From Rhizobium deserti (GTDB lineage Bacteria; Pseudomonadota; Alphaproteobacteria; Rhizobiales; Rhizobiaceae): 64,000 bases of DNA. The DNA lies in assembly GCF_004358025.1 (NCBI RefSeq), contig NZ_SMTL01000002.1, positions 124,001 through 188,000 on the forward strand. Direction: 5' to 3'. Shown one piece after another: positions 27,160-36,231 of this stretch. The first letter of the stretch is position 1. Each line of letters opens with the position of its first letter. Made by a program: the position numbers and the translations under genes. The notes under the pieces were generated by a model. That model ran no database searches, was not told where the DNA came from, and saw only the letters and a program-made list of their open reading frames with translations.

Positions 27160-28833
27160 CTATCGGTCCCGGAACCGGTTGGTGATCGGGTAGCGCCGGT
27201 CGCGGCCGAAGTTCTTGCGGGTGATCTTGACGCCCGGCGCCGACTGGCGGCGCTTGTATTCCGCAAGGTAAAGCAGGTGCTCGATGCGGTGCACGGTTGC
27301 CGCATCATGGCCGCGGGCGGTGATCTCTTCCGTGCTCATCTCCAGTTCGACAAGGCATTCGAGAATATCGTCGAGTGCCGGATAAGGCGGCAGCGAATCC
27401 TGGTCCGTTTGATCAGGCCGCAGTTCGGCCGAGGGCGCCTTGGAAATGATGTTCTTCGGGATGACTTCGCCGGAAGGTCCGAGTGCGCCCGGCGGCAGGT
27501 GCTCGTTGCGCCATGCGGCAATCGCATAGACCTGCATCTTGTAGAGGTCCTTGATCGGGTTGAAGCCGCCATTCATGTCGCCATAGAGCGTCGCATAGCC
27601 GACCGACATTTCGGATTTGTTGCCGGTCGTCACCACCATGGAGCCGAACTTGTTGGAGATCGCCATCAGGATCGTGCCGCGCGCCCGGCTTTGCAGGTTT
27701 TCTTCGGTGATTCCTTCGTCCGTGCCTTCGAACAGATCCGCAAGCGCCCCGGAAAAACCGTCCACCGGCGCTGCAATCTGCACAATGTCGTAACGGCATC
27801 CGAGTGCCTTTGCGCAATCGGCGGCATCCTTCAGCGAGTCTTCCGACGTGTAGCGGTAGGGCAGCATAACAGTGCGCACCCGCTCCTCGCCCAGCGCATC
27901 GACGGCAATCGCCGCGCAGACCGCCGAATCGATCCCGCCGGAAAGCCCCAGGACCACCGACTTGAAGCCGTTCTTGTTGACATAGTCGCGAAAGCCCAAA
28001 AGGCAGGCGCGGTAATCAGCCTCTTCCTTTTCGGGAATATGCGCCATCGGGCCTTGGGCGCAGTGCCAGCTGTCGCCCGTCTTGCGCCATTCGGTGACGG
28101 CAATGGCGGTCTCGAACTGGCTCATCTGGAAGGCGAGCGACTTGTCGGCGTTGAAGGCGAAGCTCGCGCCGTCGAAGACCAGCTCGTCCTGGCCGCCCAG
28201 CTGTGCCGCATAGATCAGCGGCAGGCCGGTCTCGATCACTTGCTTTAAAACAACTTGGTGGCGGATATCCACCTTGCCGCGATAATAGGGCGAGCCGTTC
28301 GGCACCAGCAGGATCTCGGCGCCGCTTTCCGACAGCGTCTCGCAGACGCCGAGGTCGCCCCAGATGTCTTCGCAGATCGGAATGCCGAGCCGCACGCCGC
28401 GGAAGTTGACCGGGCCGGGCATGGCGCCGGCAACAAAAACGCGCTTTTCGTCGAACTCGCCGTAGTTCGGCAGGTCGATCTTGTCGCGCACAGCGATGAT
28501 CTTGCCGCCGTCGAGCACCGCGATCGAATTGTGCCGCCCCTCGTCACTCTGGCGCGGGAAGCCGATGATGACGCCTGGTCCCCCGTCAGCGGTATCGGCC
28601 GCGAGCGCCTCGACCGCGTTGAGGCAGGCCTTTAGGAATGCCGGCTTCAAGACCAGGTCCTCTGGGGGATAGCCGGACAGAAAAAGCTCCGTGAAAAGCA
28701 CGATATCGGCTTCCTCGCGGGCCGCATCCCTGCGTGCTTCGCGGGCAAGCGCAAGATTGCCGGCAATATCGCCAACGGTCGGATTCAGCTGGGCAACGGC
28801 GATGCGGAAGGTCTGGCTGATGTCTTGGGTCAT
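27160..28833 (-). CDS. nadE: glutamine-dependent NAD+ synthetase
   Basis: Makes NAD from deamido-NAD, ATP and glutamine. The 557-residue protein has two domains. Residues 1-270 are a nitrilase-like glutaminase (catalytic Glu in LFTELFLSGYPPEDL near 47, Lys region VRDKIDLPNYGEFDEKRVF, Cys in PICEDIWGD near 152). Residues 290-557 are the synthetase, with the PP-loop VLGLSGGIDSAV and the NAD-site element TTGNKSEMSVGYATLYGDMNG split over the dimer interface. The length is normal for the two-domain form. The TolB-like gene follows after 10 bases. Confidence 0.95.
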   Translation of the reverse strand: MTQDISQTFRIAVAQLNPTVGDIAGNLALAREARRDAAREEADIVLFTELFLSGYPPEDLVLKPAFLKACLNAVEALAADTADGGPGVIIGFPRQSDEGRHNSIAVLDGGKIIAVRDKIDLPNYGEFDEKRVFVAGAMPGPVNFRGVRLGIPICEDIWGDLGVCETLSESGAEILLVPNGSPYYRGKVDIRHQVVLKQVIETGLPLIYAAQLGGQDELVFDGASFAFNADKSLAFQMSQFETAIAVTEWRKTGDSWHCAQGPMAHIPEKEEADYRACLLGFRDYVNKNGFKSVVLGLSGGIDSAVCAAIAVDALGEERVRTVMLPYRYTSEDSLKDAADCAKALGCRYDIVQIAAPVDGFSGALADLFEGTDEGITEENLQSRARGTILMAISNKFGSMVVTTGNKSEMSVGYATLYGDMNGGFNPIKDLYKMQVYAIAAWRNEHLPPGALGPSGEVIPKNIISKAPSAELRPDQTDQDSLPPYPALDDILECLVELEMSTEEITARGHDAATVHRIEHLLYLAEYKRRQSAPGVKITRKNFGRDRRYPITNRFRDR

Positions 28834-28897
28834 GCTGTCGATTTAGCGCCGGCCGCCGATGGCGGCAATGTAGTTCCCGGATTTTTTCAAACGCAAC

Positions 28898-29308
28898 TCA
28901 GTTCGCCGATGAACGGTCCCCCGGATAGCGCGGCAGCCCGTCGTCCGGCAGGTCGTAGAATCCGCCCTTGTCGGCGCAATAAATATGCTCGCCCATCCGA
29001 AGCCCGCTCGGTTCGTCGAAGGCGCCTGCCATGATGGAAATGTCCTCGGCATCGTCAGCCAGCCAGAACAGGGCCGAGCCGCATTGGGAGCAGAAGCCGC
29101 GCCGGGCGGTTTCGGTGGCGCGGTACCATGTGAGGCTTTTCTCGCCCTCGATGACCAGGCTGCTGACAGGCGCACTCGTAGCCGCGTAATAAAGGCCGGT
29201 CTGGCGTCTGCACTGCGAGCAATGGCAGGCGGTGACGTCCCGTAAGGGCTCGCTGGTTTCAAAGCGGATACTGCCGCACAGGCACCGCCCGGAATGTTTC
29301 TGATCCAT
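28898..29308 (-). CDS. GFA/CENP-V domain protein (zinc-binding)
   Basis: A 136-residue protein of the glutathione-dependent formaldehyde-activating (GFA) fold. Zinc ligands lie in GRCLCGSIRF (residues 8-17), CHCSQCRRQTG (29-39) and GFCSQCGSALFW (about 71-82). The family was named for Gfa of Paracoccus, but most members have no proven formaldehyde role, so I assign only the fold. Some bases upstream of the next gene on the same strand lies a terminator, so it is probably transcribed by itself. Confidence 0.88.
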   Translation of the reverse strand: MDQKHSGRCLCGSIRFETSEPLRDVTACHCSQCRRQTGLYYAATSAPVSSLVIEGEKSLTWYRATETARRGFCSQCGSALFWLADDAEDISIMAGAFDEPSGLRMGEHIYCADKGGFYDLPDDGLPRYPGDRSSAN

Positions 29309-29411
29309 GCACTCGCTCCCTCCTGTTGCACAGCCAATGTCGTGCGGGTACGGCGCCGGGTCAAATGCAATCCGCTGAAGTTGATCATCAACGCAGCCGC
29401 TTCATCGCAAC

Positions 29412-29437
29412 AAAAAAAGCCGGCATTCCCGCCGGCT
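29412..29437 (-). terminator. Rho-independent terminator of the DAHP synthase gene
   Basis: On the minus strand GCCGGC pairs with GCCGGC (29431-29436 and 29419-29424; 8 bp with flanking A-T pairs) around a 6-base loop, followed by seven Ts (29418-29412). Confidence 0.85.
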
Positions 29438-29462
29438 TCGTTTGTTGCGTCAGTCACCCTTT

Positions 29463-30836
29463 TCAGCCGTTGACGACCATGCGCTTTTCGTCGCGACCGC
29501 TTTTCATCCGCTCGGCCAGCAGGAAGGCCAGTTCCAGCGCCTGGTCAGCATTGAGCCTCGGGTCGCAATGGGTGTGGTAGCGGTCTTGCAGATCGCCGGC
29601 CGTTACGGCGCGGGCGCCGCCGGTGCATTCGGTTACGTCCTTGCCGGTCATCTCGATATGGATGCCGCCCGGATGGGTGCCTTCTGCACGGTGGATCTGG
29701 AAGAAGCTTTCCACTTCCGACAGGATCCGGTCGAAAGGCCGGGTCTTGTAGTTATTAAGCGTGATCGTGTTGCCGTGCATCGGGTCGCAGGACCAGACCA
29801 CTTTGCGGCCTTCCCGCTCGACGGCGCGGATCAGCTTCGGCAGATTGTCTGCAACCTTGTCATAGCCGAAGCGGCAGATCAGCGTCAGCCGCCCGGCCTC
29901 GTCCGTCGGGTTGAGCGCGTCGATCAACTCGATCAGATTGTCGGGCGTCAGCGACGGCCCGCATTTCAAACCGATCGGGTTCTTGATGCCACGGAAATAT
30001 TCCACATGCGCATGGTCGAGCTGGCGGGTGCGGTCGCCGATCCAGATCATATGGCCGGACGTCGCATACCAGTCGCCGGAGGTGGAATCGACGCGCGTCA
30101 ACGCTTCCTCATAGCCAAGCAGCAGCGCCTCATGGCTGGTGAAGAAATCGGTTTCGCGCAGGCTCGGATTGTTTTCAGCGCTGATGCCGATCGCCTGCAT
30201 GAAGTCCATGGTTTCGCTGATCCGGTCGGCGAGCTTCTTGTAGCGCTCGCCTTGCGGTGAGTCCTTGACGAAGCCGAGCATCCATTTGTGGACGTTTTCG
30301 AGATTCGCATAGCCACCCATGGCGAAAGCGCGCAGCAGGTTCAGCGTCGCGGCAGACTGGCGGTAGGCGTCGAGCTGCCGCTCCGGGCTCGGGATCCGGG
30401 CCTCGGGCGTGAAGTCGATGCCGTTGACGATATCGCCGCGGTAGCTCGGCAGCTCCACGTCGCCCTGCTTCTCGATGCCCGAGGAGCGCGGCTTGGCGAA
30501 CTGGCCGGCAATACGGCCGACCTTGACCACCGGCAGCTGGGCGCCGAAGGTCAGCACCACGGCCATCTGCAGGAAGGCGCGGAAGAAGTCGCGAATATTA
30601 TCGGCCCCGTGTTCGGCAAAGCTTTCGGCGCAATCGCCGCCCTGCAAGAGGAAGGCGTTGCCTTCCGCGACACTGGCGAGATGCTTTTTCAGCCGGCGCG
30701 CTTCACCGGCGAACACGAGCGGCGGAAAGGTCGCGAGCTGGGCTTCGGTTGCCGCCAGGGCGGCGCTGTCGGGAAATTCCGGAACCTGCTGGACCGGTTT
30801 TTGCCGCCAACTGCTCGGAGTCCAATTCTGTGCCAT
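29463..30836 (-). CDS. aroF: 3-deoxy-7-phosphoheptulonate synthase, class II
   Basis: First step of the shikimate pathway: condenses phosphoenolpyruvate and erythrose 4-phosphate. The 457-residue protein is of the plant-like class II type, with [14 protein letters not shown] near the N-terminus, [11 protein letters not shown] near 66-76 (metal Cys), [12 protein letters not shown] near 108-119, [21 protein letters not shown] near 257-277, [10 protein letters not shown] and [17 protein letters not shown]. The start at 30836 gives the usual N-terminus; another ATG 9 codons upstream is possible. The gene name used for this class varies (aroF, aroG, aroH). Confidence 0.94.
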   Translation of the reverse strand: MAQNWTPSSWRQKPVQQVPEFPDSAALAATEAQLATFPPLVFAGEARRLKKHLASVAEGNAFLLQGGDCAESFAEHGADNIRDFFRAFLQMAVVLTFGAQLPVVKVGRIAGQFAKPRSSGIEKQGDVELPSYRGDIVNGIDFTPEARIPSPERQLDAYRQSAATLNLLRAFAMGGYANLENVHKWMLGFVKDSPQGERYKKLADRISETMDFMQAIGISAENNPSLRETDFFTSHEALLLGYEEALTRVDSTSGDWYATSGHMIWIGDRTRQLDHAHVEYFRGIKNPIGLKCGPSLTPDNLIELIDALNPTDEAGRLTLICRFGYDKVADNLPKLIRAVEREGRKVVWSCDPMHGNTITLNNYKTRPFDRILSEVESFFQIHRAEGTHPGGIHIEMTGKDVTECTGGARAVTAGDLQDRYHTHCDPRLNADQALELAFLLAERMKSGRDEKRMVVNG

Positions 30837-31073
30837 CTCACTCACCTGTTCCAGCGCCATCAAACCCGGCGCCGCTCTTAAAAATAGAGGCGGCTTATAA
30901 ACCTTAAGCCATGTTTTGCCTAGCCGCTTTCAGTGCAGGTCCACCACCCCGCGCTTCGCCGGCCGCGCCTCCTATCTAAGGTGCTGAAACCGCATTTTAA
31001 GGCTGCGCGTTAAACGCGGTTTCATCTGTTTGCGGCAAGCTATGCGCAGATACTAGGCTTGTTGGGGTAGACG

Positions 31074-32387
31074 ATGCATCGGGGAAAGGCGTTCTGGACA
31101 GACCGCCGCGGAAATTTCGGCATGATGACGGCGCTCTTGCTGGTCCCGCTGGTGGGAGCAGCCGGCCTCGCCATGGATTTCGGCAGGGCGCTCAGCATCA
31201 AGTCGCAGCTCATCGGTGCTGCCGACGCGGCAGCCGTCGGCGCCATTTCGGAAAAGTCCAAGGCCGTCGCCCAGGCCATGGCGCTGGCTGGCGACGGCTC
31301 GGTCCCTCTGGACGACCGGGAAGCGCGCGGCCTTTTCTTCGGCCAGATGTCGGGCGAACTTGTCGACCTTCCCGTTGATGTTGATATCCAAGTCGCCAAG
31401 ACCAACGGCGTCATCTCGTCCAAGGTCACGTTCAGTGCCACGCTGCCGACGACCTTTATGCAGATTCTCGGCCAGAACAGCGTGACGGTGTCCGATACCG
31501 CCACGGCAGAATATCAGACGCCGTCCTTCCTCGACTTCTACATGCTTCTCGACAACACGCCTTCCATGGGCGTCGGCGCCACGCCGGCAGACGTCGCTAA
31601 GCTCGTCGACGCAACCGCAAACAAAAGTTCTGACGCCAACTGCGCCTTTGCCTGCCACGTGGTATCGACCGCAGGCGTGGTCGATTACAACAGCTACTAC
31701 TACCTGGCGAAGAGCATTGGCGCGACCATCCGTATCGACGTCGTGGCAGAAGCGGTCGCCGCCCTGATGAACACCGCCACCGCCACGCAGATCGTCAGCG
31801 GCCAGTTCAGGATGTCTGCTTATACGTTCGGCAAGACGGCCGTTGATGCCCAGCTCTACACGGTTGCCGCGCCGACCACGGATTTTGCTTCCGTCAGCAA
31901 GGCGACGAGCGGGATCGAGCTGATGAGCATTCCGAGCCACAGCTATCCAAACATGCAAACCAACTACGACGACGCGCTGCAAAAGATCAACGCCAAGATC
32001 GCCTCGACAGGAGCCGGTACCAGTTCCGCTGACCGTCAGGCGATTGTCTTTCTGGTGGCGGACGGCGTCGGAGACGCGGGCAAATCGAACTGCCAGAAGA
32101 AACTGGCGGATGGCCCGCGTTGCATGGAGCCTATCAACACGCATTTCTGCGACGTGCTCAAGACCCGCGGCGTCAAGATCGCCGTCCTCTACACCACCTA
32201 CCTGCCGCTGGAAAGCAACAGCTTCTACAAGAGCTGGATCAAGCCCTTCCAGGCCGAGATCCCGACCAAGATGAAGGCCTGCGCCACCGAAGGATATTAT
32301 TTCGAGGTCACCCCCAGCGACGGCATCACCGAAGCCATGGACACCTTGTTCCGCAAGATCGTCAGCACGCCGCGCCTGACTGGCTGA
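31074..32387 (+). CDS. TadG-like pilus assembly/VWA-related protein
   Basis: A 437-residue protein with the TadE/TadG N-terminal pattern: a short basic start (FWTDRRGNFGMMTALLLVPLVGAAGLAMDFG split by a membrane segment at about 16-34), then ADAAAVGA. The rest is periplasmic and resembles a von Willebrand A fold: the DFYMLLDNTPSMGVG element near 155-169 is a degenerate DxSxS (MIDAS-like) site where the second Ser position is a Pro-Ser-Met sequence. Two cysteines occur in NCAFACH. No tad pilus operon is adjacent. It may act with a Tad system encoded elsewhere. Confidence 0.82.
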   Translation: MHRGKAFWTDRRGNFGMMTALLLVPLVGAAGLAMDFGRALSIKSQLIGAADAAAVGAISEKSKAVAQAMALAGDGSVPLDDREARGLFFGQMSGELVDLPVDVDIQVAKTNGVISSKVTFSATLPTTFMQILGQNSVTVSDTATAEYQTPSFLDFYMLLDNTPSMGVGATPADVAKLVDATANKSSDANCAFACHVVSTAGVVDYNSYYYLAKSIGATIRIDVVAEAVAALMNTATATQIVSGQFRMSAYTFGKTAVDAQLYTVAAPTTDFASVSKATSGIELMSIPSHSYPNMQTNYDDALQKINAKIASTGAGTSSADRQAIVFLVADGVGDAGKSNCQKKLADGPRCMEPINTHFCDVLKTRGVKIAVLYTTYLPLESNSFYKSWIKPFQAEIPTKMKACATEGYYFEVTPSDGITEAMDTLFRKIVSTPRLTG

Positions 32388-32415
32388 GCGCCCTGCCGAA
32401 TGGCTGCCGCTTTGA

Positions 32416-33804
32416 TCAGACGCGCTCGCCGTTTCTGATCCGGTAGCTCGGATTGTACATGGTGACGAGTTCCTCCGACGCCGTCGGATGCACGGCCATG
32501 GTTCGGTCGAAATCATCCTTGGTGACGCCCGCCTTCAGCGATACGCCGATCAACTGCGCCATTTCCCCGGCGTCATGTCCGAGTATATGCGCCCCGACCA
32601 CCCTGCGGCTTGCGGCGTCGACCACGAGCTTCATGATGGTCCTTTCGGTGCGTCCGGAAAGCGTCGCCTTCATCGGACGGAACTCGGCGCGATAGATTTC
32701 CAGCTCCGGATAGCGCTTGGCGGCCTCTTCCTCCGAAAGACCGACGGTGCCGATCTCCGGCTGCGAGAACACGGCAGTGGCGATCAGGTCGTGATCCGGA
32801 GCGACGGGATTGTTCTTGAACACCGTCTCGACAAAGCACATCGCCTCGTGGATGGCGACCGGCGTCAGCTGTACCCGGTCGGTGACATCGCCGAGGGCAT
32901 AGATGTTATCGACACTGGTCTGCGAATAACGGTCGACGACGATGGCGCCGCGTTCGTTGATCTCCACTCCTGCCTGTTCCAGGCCAAGGCCCTTCGTATT
33001 CGGATCGCGGCCCAGCGCCAGCATGATTGTATCGACGGCAATTGTCTCACCGCACATGGTTTTTGCGACCAGACCCCCGGCAGCCGACTTTGTGATCTCC
33101 GAGAACACATCCGTGAGGATGATCCGGATCCCCTTTGCCACCATGGCTTTGTGCAGGCCCTGGCGCATGTCGTGGTCGAAGCGGGACAGGATTTCCTGGC
33201 CGCGATAGATCAGCGTCGTGTCGACCCCGAGACCATGGAAGATATTGGCGAATTCCACCGCGATATAGCCGCCGCCCGCGATCAGGATGGAGCGCGGCAA
33301 TTCTTCCAGGTGGAAGGCTTCGTTGGAAGAAATGCACAGCTCGTGTCCAGGCAGCGCCGCATGCGGATTAGGTGTGCCGCCGGTGGCGATGACGATCTTG
33401 TCGGCCGTCACGGTCTTGCCGCTCTTGGCCAGACGGATCGTGTGGGCATCCACCAGTTCAGCCCGGGTTTCCAGAATTTCGGCGCCGCTGTTTTCAAGCC
33501 CGAGCCGGTAAAGCCCTTCCAGCCGGGCGATTTCCTTGTCCTTGGCGGCGATCAGCTTTTTCCAGTCGAACGTGCTCGTCCCGACCTGCCAGCCATAGCC
33601 CGCCGCATCCTCGAAGTGCTCGGCATATTGTGACGCATAAACGAAAAGCTTCTTCGGTACGCAGCCGCGGATGACGCAGGTCCCGCCGAACCGGTACTCT
33701 TCGGCTATGGCCACCCGCTTGCCGAGCCCGGCAGAAACACGCGCGGCCCTGACGCCGCCGGAACCGCCGCCAATCACAAAGAGATCGTAATCATAGGCGG
33801 TCAT
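32416..33804 (-). CDS. gor: glutathione-disulfide reductase
   Basis: A 462-residue flavoprotein disulfide reductase that regenerates reduced glutathione with NADPH. It has the FAD site IGGGSGGVRAARVSA (11-25), the redox-active disulfide Cys43/Cys48 in GGTCVIRGCVPKK, the NAD(P)-binding AGGGYIAVEFANI near 175, the FAD site ALGDVTDRVQLTPVAI near 300 and the C-terminal catalytic HPTASEE. The ATG at 33804 follows AAGGAGAG; a longer frame upstream would add 22 residues. It is followed by a convergent gene and preceded by DUF2059, as in other Rhizobiaceae. Confidence 0.95.
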   Translation of the reverse strand: MTAYDYDLFVIGGGSGGVRAARVSAGLGKRVAIAEEYRFGGTCVIRGCVPKKLFVYASQYAEHFEDAAGYGWQVGTSTFDWKKLIAAKDKEIARLEGLYRLGLENSGAEILETRAELVDAHTIRLAKSGKTVTADKIVIATGGTPNPHAALPGHELCISSNEAFHLEELPRSILIAGGGYIAVEFANIFHGLGVDTTLIYRGQEILSRFDHDMRQGLHKAMVAKGIRIILTDVFSEITKSAAGGLVAKTMCGETIAVDTIMLALGRDPNTKGLGLEQAGVEINERGAIVVDRYSQTSVDNIYALGDVTDRVQLTPVAIHEAMCFVETVFKNNPVAPDHDLIATAVFSQPEIGTVGLSEEEAAKRYPELEIYRAEFRPMKATLSGRTERTIMKLVVDAASRRVVGAHILGHDAGEMAQLIGVSLKAGVTKDDFDRTMAVHPTASEELVTMYNPSYRIRNGERV

Positions 33805-33868
33805 GGGCACTCTCCTTCGAATACGCGGCGGACCCGCTGAGGTGATATAGTCATCGGCGCAGACATGC

Positions 33869-33893
33869 AAAAGCCCGGATCACTCCGGGCTTT
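33869..33893 (-). terminator. Rho-independent terminator of the DUF2059 gene
   Basis: On the minus strand AAGCCCGGA (33892-33884) pairs with TCCGGGCTT (33879-33871) around a GTGA loop, followed by TT and then GCATG. It lies between the DUF2059 and gor genes. The T tract is short, but part of it is in the stem. Confidence 0.65.
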
Positions 33894-33916
33894 CAGGGTT
33901 GTGGCTCGCAGGGCGA

Positions 33917-34582
33917 TCAGTTCTTCGGCGGCGTCGTCAGGTTCAATGGCGCCGCAGGCTTGGCGGCGGCCGGAGCTGCAGGCTTGGCGGCGGCGGGCTT
34001 CGGAGCAGGCTTTGCCGGAGCCGGAGCCGCGGCCTGTGCTTCTGCCGGAGCCGGATCGACAACCGGCGCCTTGACGGGCGTCGCGTCGATAACGCCGCGC
34101 AGCTTTTCCGTGCTTTGATTGGTCAGGTCGCGGGAAACACCGTTTGCCCAGATCTGCGCGGCCTTGCTCAGTTCGCGTGAAATCAGCGGCTGGTTGGCCA
34201 GCAGCTTCTTGCCGCCTTCGGTGTTGAAGAAGGCGGAGATCGCCTTCAGCTCATCGACTGTAAAGCTCTTGGCGTAAACCGTCGCAGCTTCCTTCTCGAG
34301 GTCGGCGCGGCGCGGCGCCAGTGCCAATGCCTGCTGGTCGACGACGCTGGAAATCTGAGTCTGGAAGTTCGGCGAGGCTTGAATGAACTGGCCCTTCAGC
34401 CGTTCGGCGAGGTTCGGTAGGATATTGTCGTACATGTCCGTGACATTCAGCGAGGCGATCGCATCGCGCGCAGCCGCCATCTGGGCCTCGGAAACTTCCT
34501 GTGCACGCGCAGGCATCGTCATCGCGCCCGACAGCAAAACAGCGAGGGCGGCGGCACGGCCGAAAACCGCGTAATTGATCAT
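33917..34582 (-). CDS. DUF2059 domain protein, exported
   Basis: A 221-residue protein with a signal peptide (MINYAVFGRAAALAVLLSGAMTMPARA, cleavage near residue 27). Residues 35-150 are helical and match DUF2059 (MYDNILPNLAERLKGQFIQ, then FTVDELKAISAFFNTEGGKKLLANQP). The last 60 residues are a proline/alanine-rich tail with repeated PAAAKPA units, probably disordered or wall-spanning. Function is unknown. It sits between gor and rpiA, an arrangement common in Rhizobiaceae, though a biochemical link is not evident. Confidence 0.83.
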   Translation of the reverse strand: MINYAVFGRAAALAVLLSGAMTMPARAQEVSEAQMAAARDAIASLNVTDMYDNILPNLAERLKGQFIQASPNFQTQISSVVDQQALALAPRRADLEKEAATVYAKSFTVDELKAISAFFNTEGGKKLLANQPLISRELSKAAQIWANGVSRDLTNQSTEKLRGVIDATPVKAPVVDPAPAEAQAAAPAPAKPAPKPAAAKPAAPAAAKPAAPLNLTTPPKN

Positions 34583-34599
34583 GGGTGATTGCTCCTAGT

Positions 34600-35295
34600 T
34601 TAATTCGCCTTCAACGTCCGCGCACCCGCCTCGCCGGCTATGATCGCAAAGGACGCCATATGAATGAACAGCCCGTGTTCAACGACACCGGGAATGGAAT
34701 TGAGTTCGCCCGCAAGAGCCTCTGCATCAGGAATACGGCCAAAAGATGCGTCGAAGATATAGTGTCCGCCGTCCGTGGTGAAGACGTCTTCACCACTTGT
34801 GCGAAGCGTCAGATCACCGGCAAGTCCAAGCCCCGAGGCGGCCTTTTCGATGGCGATCCGGGTTGCCTTGCGGCCGAAAGGGTTGACCTCGATCGGCAGC
34901 GGGAAGCCACCGATCATGTCGACCAGCTTGCTTTCGTCGGCGATGACGATCATCCGGTTGGAAGCTGCAGCGACGATCTTTTCGCGCAGCAGCGCGCCGC
35001 CTCCGCCCTTGACCAGGGTCAGGTTCGTGTCGACCTCGTCGGCACCGTCGATTGTCAGGTCCAGTTCGGGCAGCTCGTCCAGCGAGTTCATCGGCACGCC
35101 CAGCTCCAGGCAGAGCCTTGCGGTTCGCTCCGAAGTCGGCACTCCGACGATGCGAAGCCCGCCATGCACTTTTTCGGCCAGAAGGCGAACGAATTCCTCG
35201 GCCGTCGAACCGGTCCCGATGCCGAGTCTCATCCCGTCCTCGACATATGCCAGTGCAGCCTCTGCCGCCTTGACCTTCATATTCCGGGCGTCCAT
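34600..35295 (-). CDS. rpiA: ribose-5-phosphate isomerase A
   Basis: Interconverts ribose 5-phosphate and ribulose 5-phosphate in the pentose phosphate pathway. The 231-residue protein has [15 protein letters not shown] near 25-39 (phosphate binding), [11 protein letters not shown] near 79-89 (catalytic Asp), and [15 protein letters not shown] near 94-108 (catalytic Glu/Lys). [15 protein letters not shown] at the start matches the family N-terminus, which fixes the ATG at 35295; the open frame upstream continues for 200 codons into the gph promoter and gene and is not coding. It is divergent from gph. Confidence 0.95.
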   Translation of the reverse strand: MDARNMKVKAAEAALAYVEDGMRLGIGTGSTAEEFVRLLAEKVHGGLRIVGVPTSERTARLCLELGVPMNSLDELPELDLTIDGADEVDTNLTLVKGGGGALLREKIVAAASNRMIVIADESKLVDMIGGFPLPIEVNPFGRKATRIAIEKAASGLGLAGDLTLRTSGEDVFTTDGGHYIFDASFGRIPDAEALAGELNSIPGVVEHGLFIHMASFAIIAGEAGARTLKAN

Positions 35296-35478
35296 CCGCC
35301 AGAAGCTCCCGCTGTTTCGCCGAGTGCTGTTTACACGGTGGCTCCGGCAAACGAAAGTCCCCCGCCCGTGGATTCGCGCCCGGTCCTTCCGGTCTGCGAG
35401 ATTTGCAATTCGCGTCCGAATTTCGTATTCCCGGGCGTTCCCGAAGCGGATTAGCATCCGACAACCTTGCGAGGCCCC

Positions 35479-36159
35479 TTGACTCGTCCCCTCGTCATTT
35501 TCGATCTCGACGGCACGCTTATCGATACAGCGCCCGACCTGATCGACAGCCTGAACCACGCGATCGCCGCAGCCGATCTCGCCCCCGTCACCTTCGAGGA
35601 TCTGACCCATCTGGTGGGACAGGGCGTCCGGATCATGATCCGCCGCGCCTTCGCTTTGCGCGAAGTGCCGCTTGACGATCAAACCGAGGAGCGGCTGGTT
35701 ATCCGCTTCATGGACCATTACGCCGCGCAGATGCCGGGCAAGAGCCGGCCCTATCCCGGCGCGCTGGAATGCATGGATCGCTTGGCCGCAGCCGGAATGC
35801 GGCTGGCCGTCTGCACCAACAAGGCGGAAGAGCTCGCCCGGCCGCTGCTGGAAAAGCTCGGCCTTGCCGACCGGTTCGACGCGATCACCGGCGGCAACAC
35901 CTTTTCGGTCCGCAAGCCGGATGGCCGCCATATCCTCGGAACGGTGGAAATGGCGGGCGCAGACCCCGCGGCGAGCATCATGATCGGTGACAGCGTCAAC
36001 GACATCCTCGCCGCCCGCAATGCCGCCATCCCGTCAGTTGCCGTCACCTTCGGCTATTCGGACGTCGCGGTGGAAACCCTGGGTGCCAGCCGGGTGATTG
36101 CCAGCTTCGAAGAACTGACGACGGACCTCGTGGCGCAGCTGCTCGCCACCTCATCCTGA
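35479..36159 (+). CDS. gph: phosphoglycolate phosphatase (HAD superfamily)
   Basis: A 226-residue HAD hydrolase that dephosphorylates 2-phosphoglycolate. Motif I is [14 protein letters not shown] (near 9-22), motif II the CTNKAEE region, motif III the Lys of RKPDGRH, and motif [15 protein letters not shown]. No ATG is available: a TTG at 35479 follows GCGAGGCCCC and starts two residues before the family N-terminus, so I chose it; a TTG at 35467 is the alternative. Phosphoglycolate comes from RuBisCO oxygenase activity or DNA repair. Divergent from rpiA, with which it is often linked. Confidence 0.9.
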   Translation: MTRPLVIFDLDGTLIDTAPDLIDSLNHAIAAADLAPVTFEDLTHLVGQGVRIMIRRAFALREVPLDDQTEERLVIRFMDHYAAQMPGKSRPYPGALECMDRLAAAGMRLAVCTNKAEELARPLLEKLGLADRFDAITGGNTFSVRKPDGRHILGTVEMAGADPAASIMIGDSVNDILAARNAAIPSVAVTFGYSDVAVETLGASRVIASFEELTTDLVAQLLATSS

Positions 36160-36181
36160 AGCGAGCGGCAAGATGCATGAA

Positions 36182-36209
36182 GGCGGCCACTGGCCGCCCC
36201 TTTTCTTTT
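36182..36209 (+). terminator. Rho-independent terminator of gph
   Basis: GGCGGCC (36182-36188) pairs with GGCCGCC (36192-36198) around ACT, followed by CCTTTTCTTTT. It lies between the convergent gph and L,D-transpeptidase genes. Confidence 0.8.
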
Positions 36210-36231
36210 GGTCTGAATCAGGCTCAGCAGC

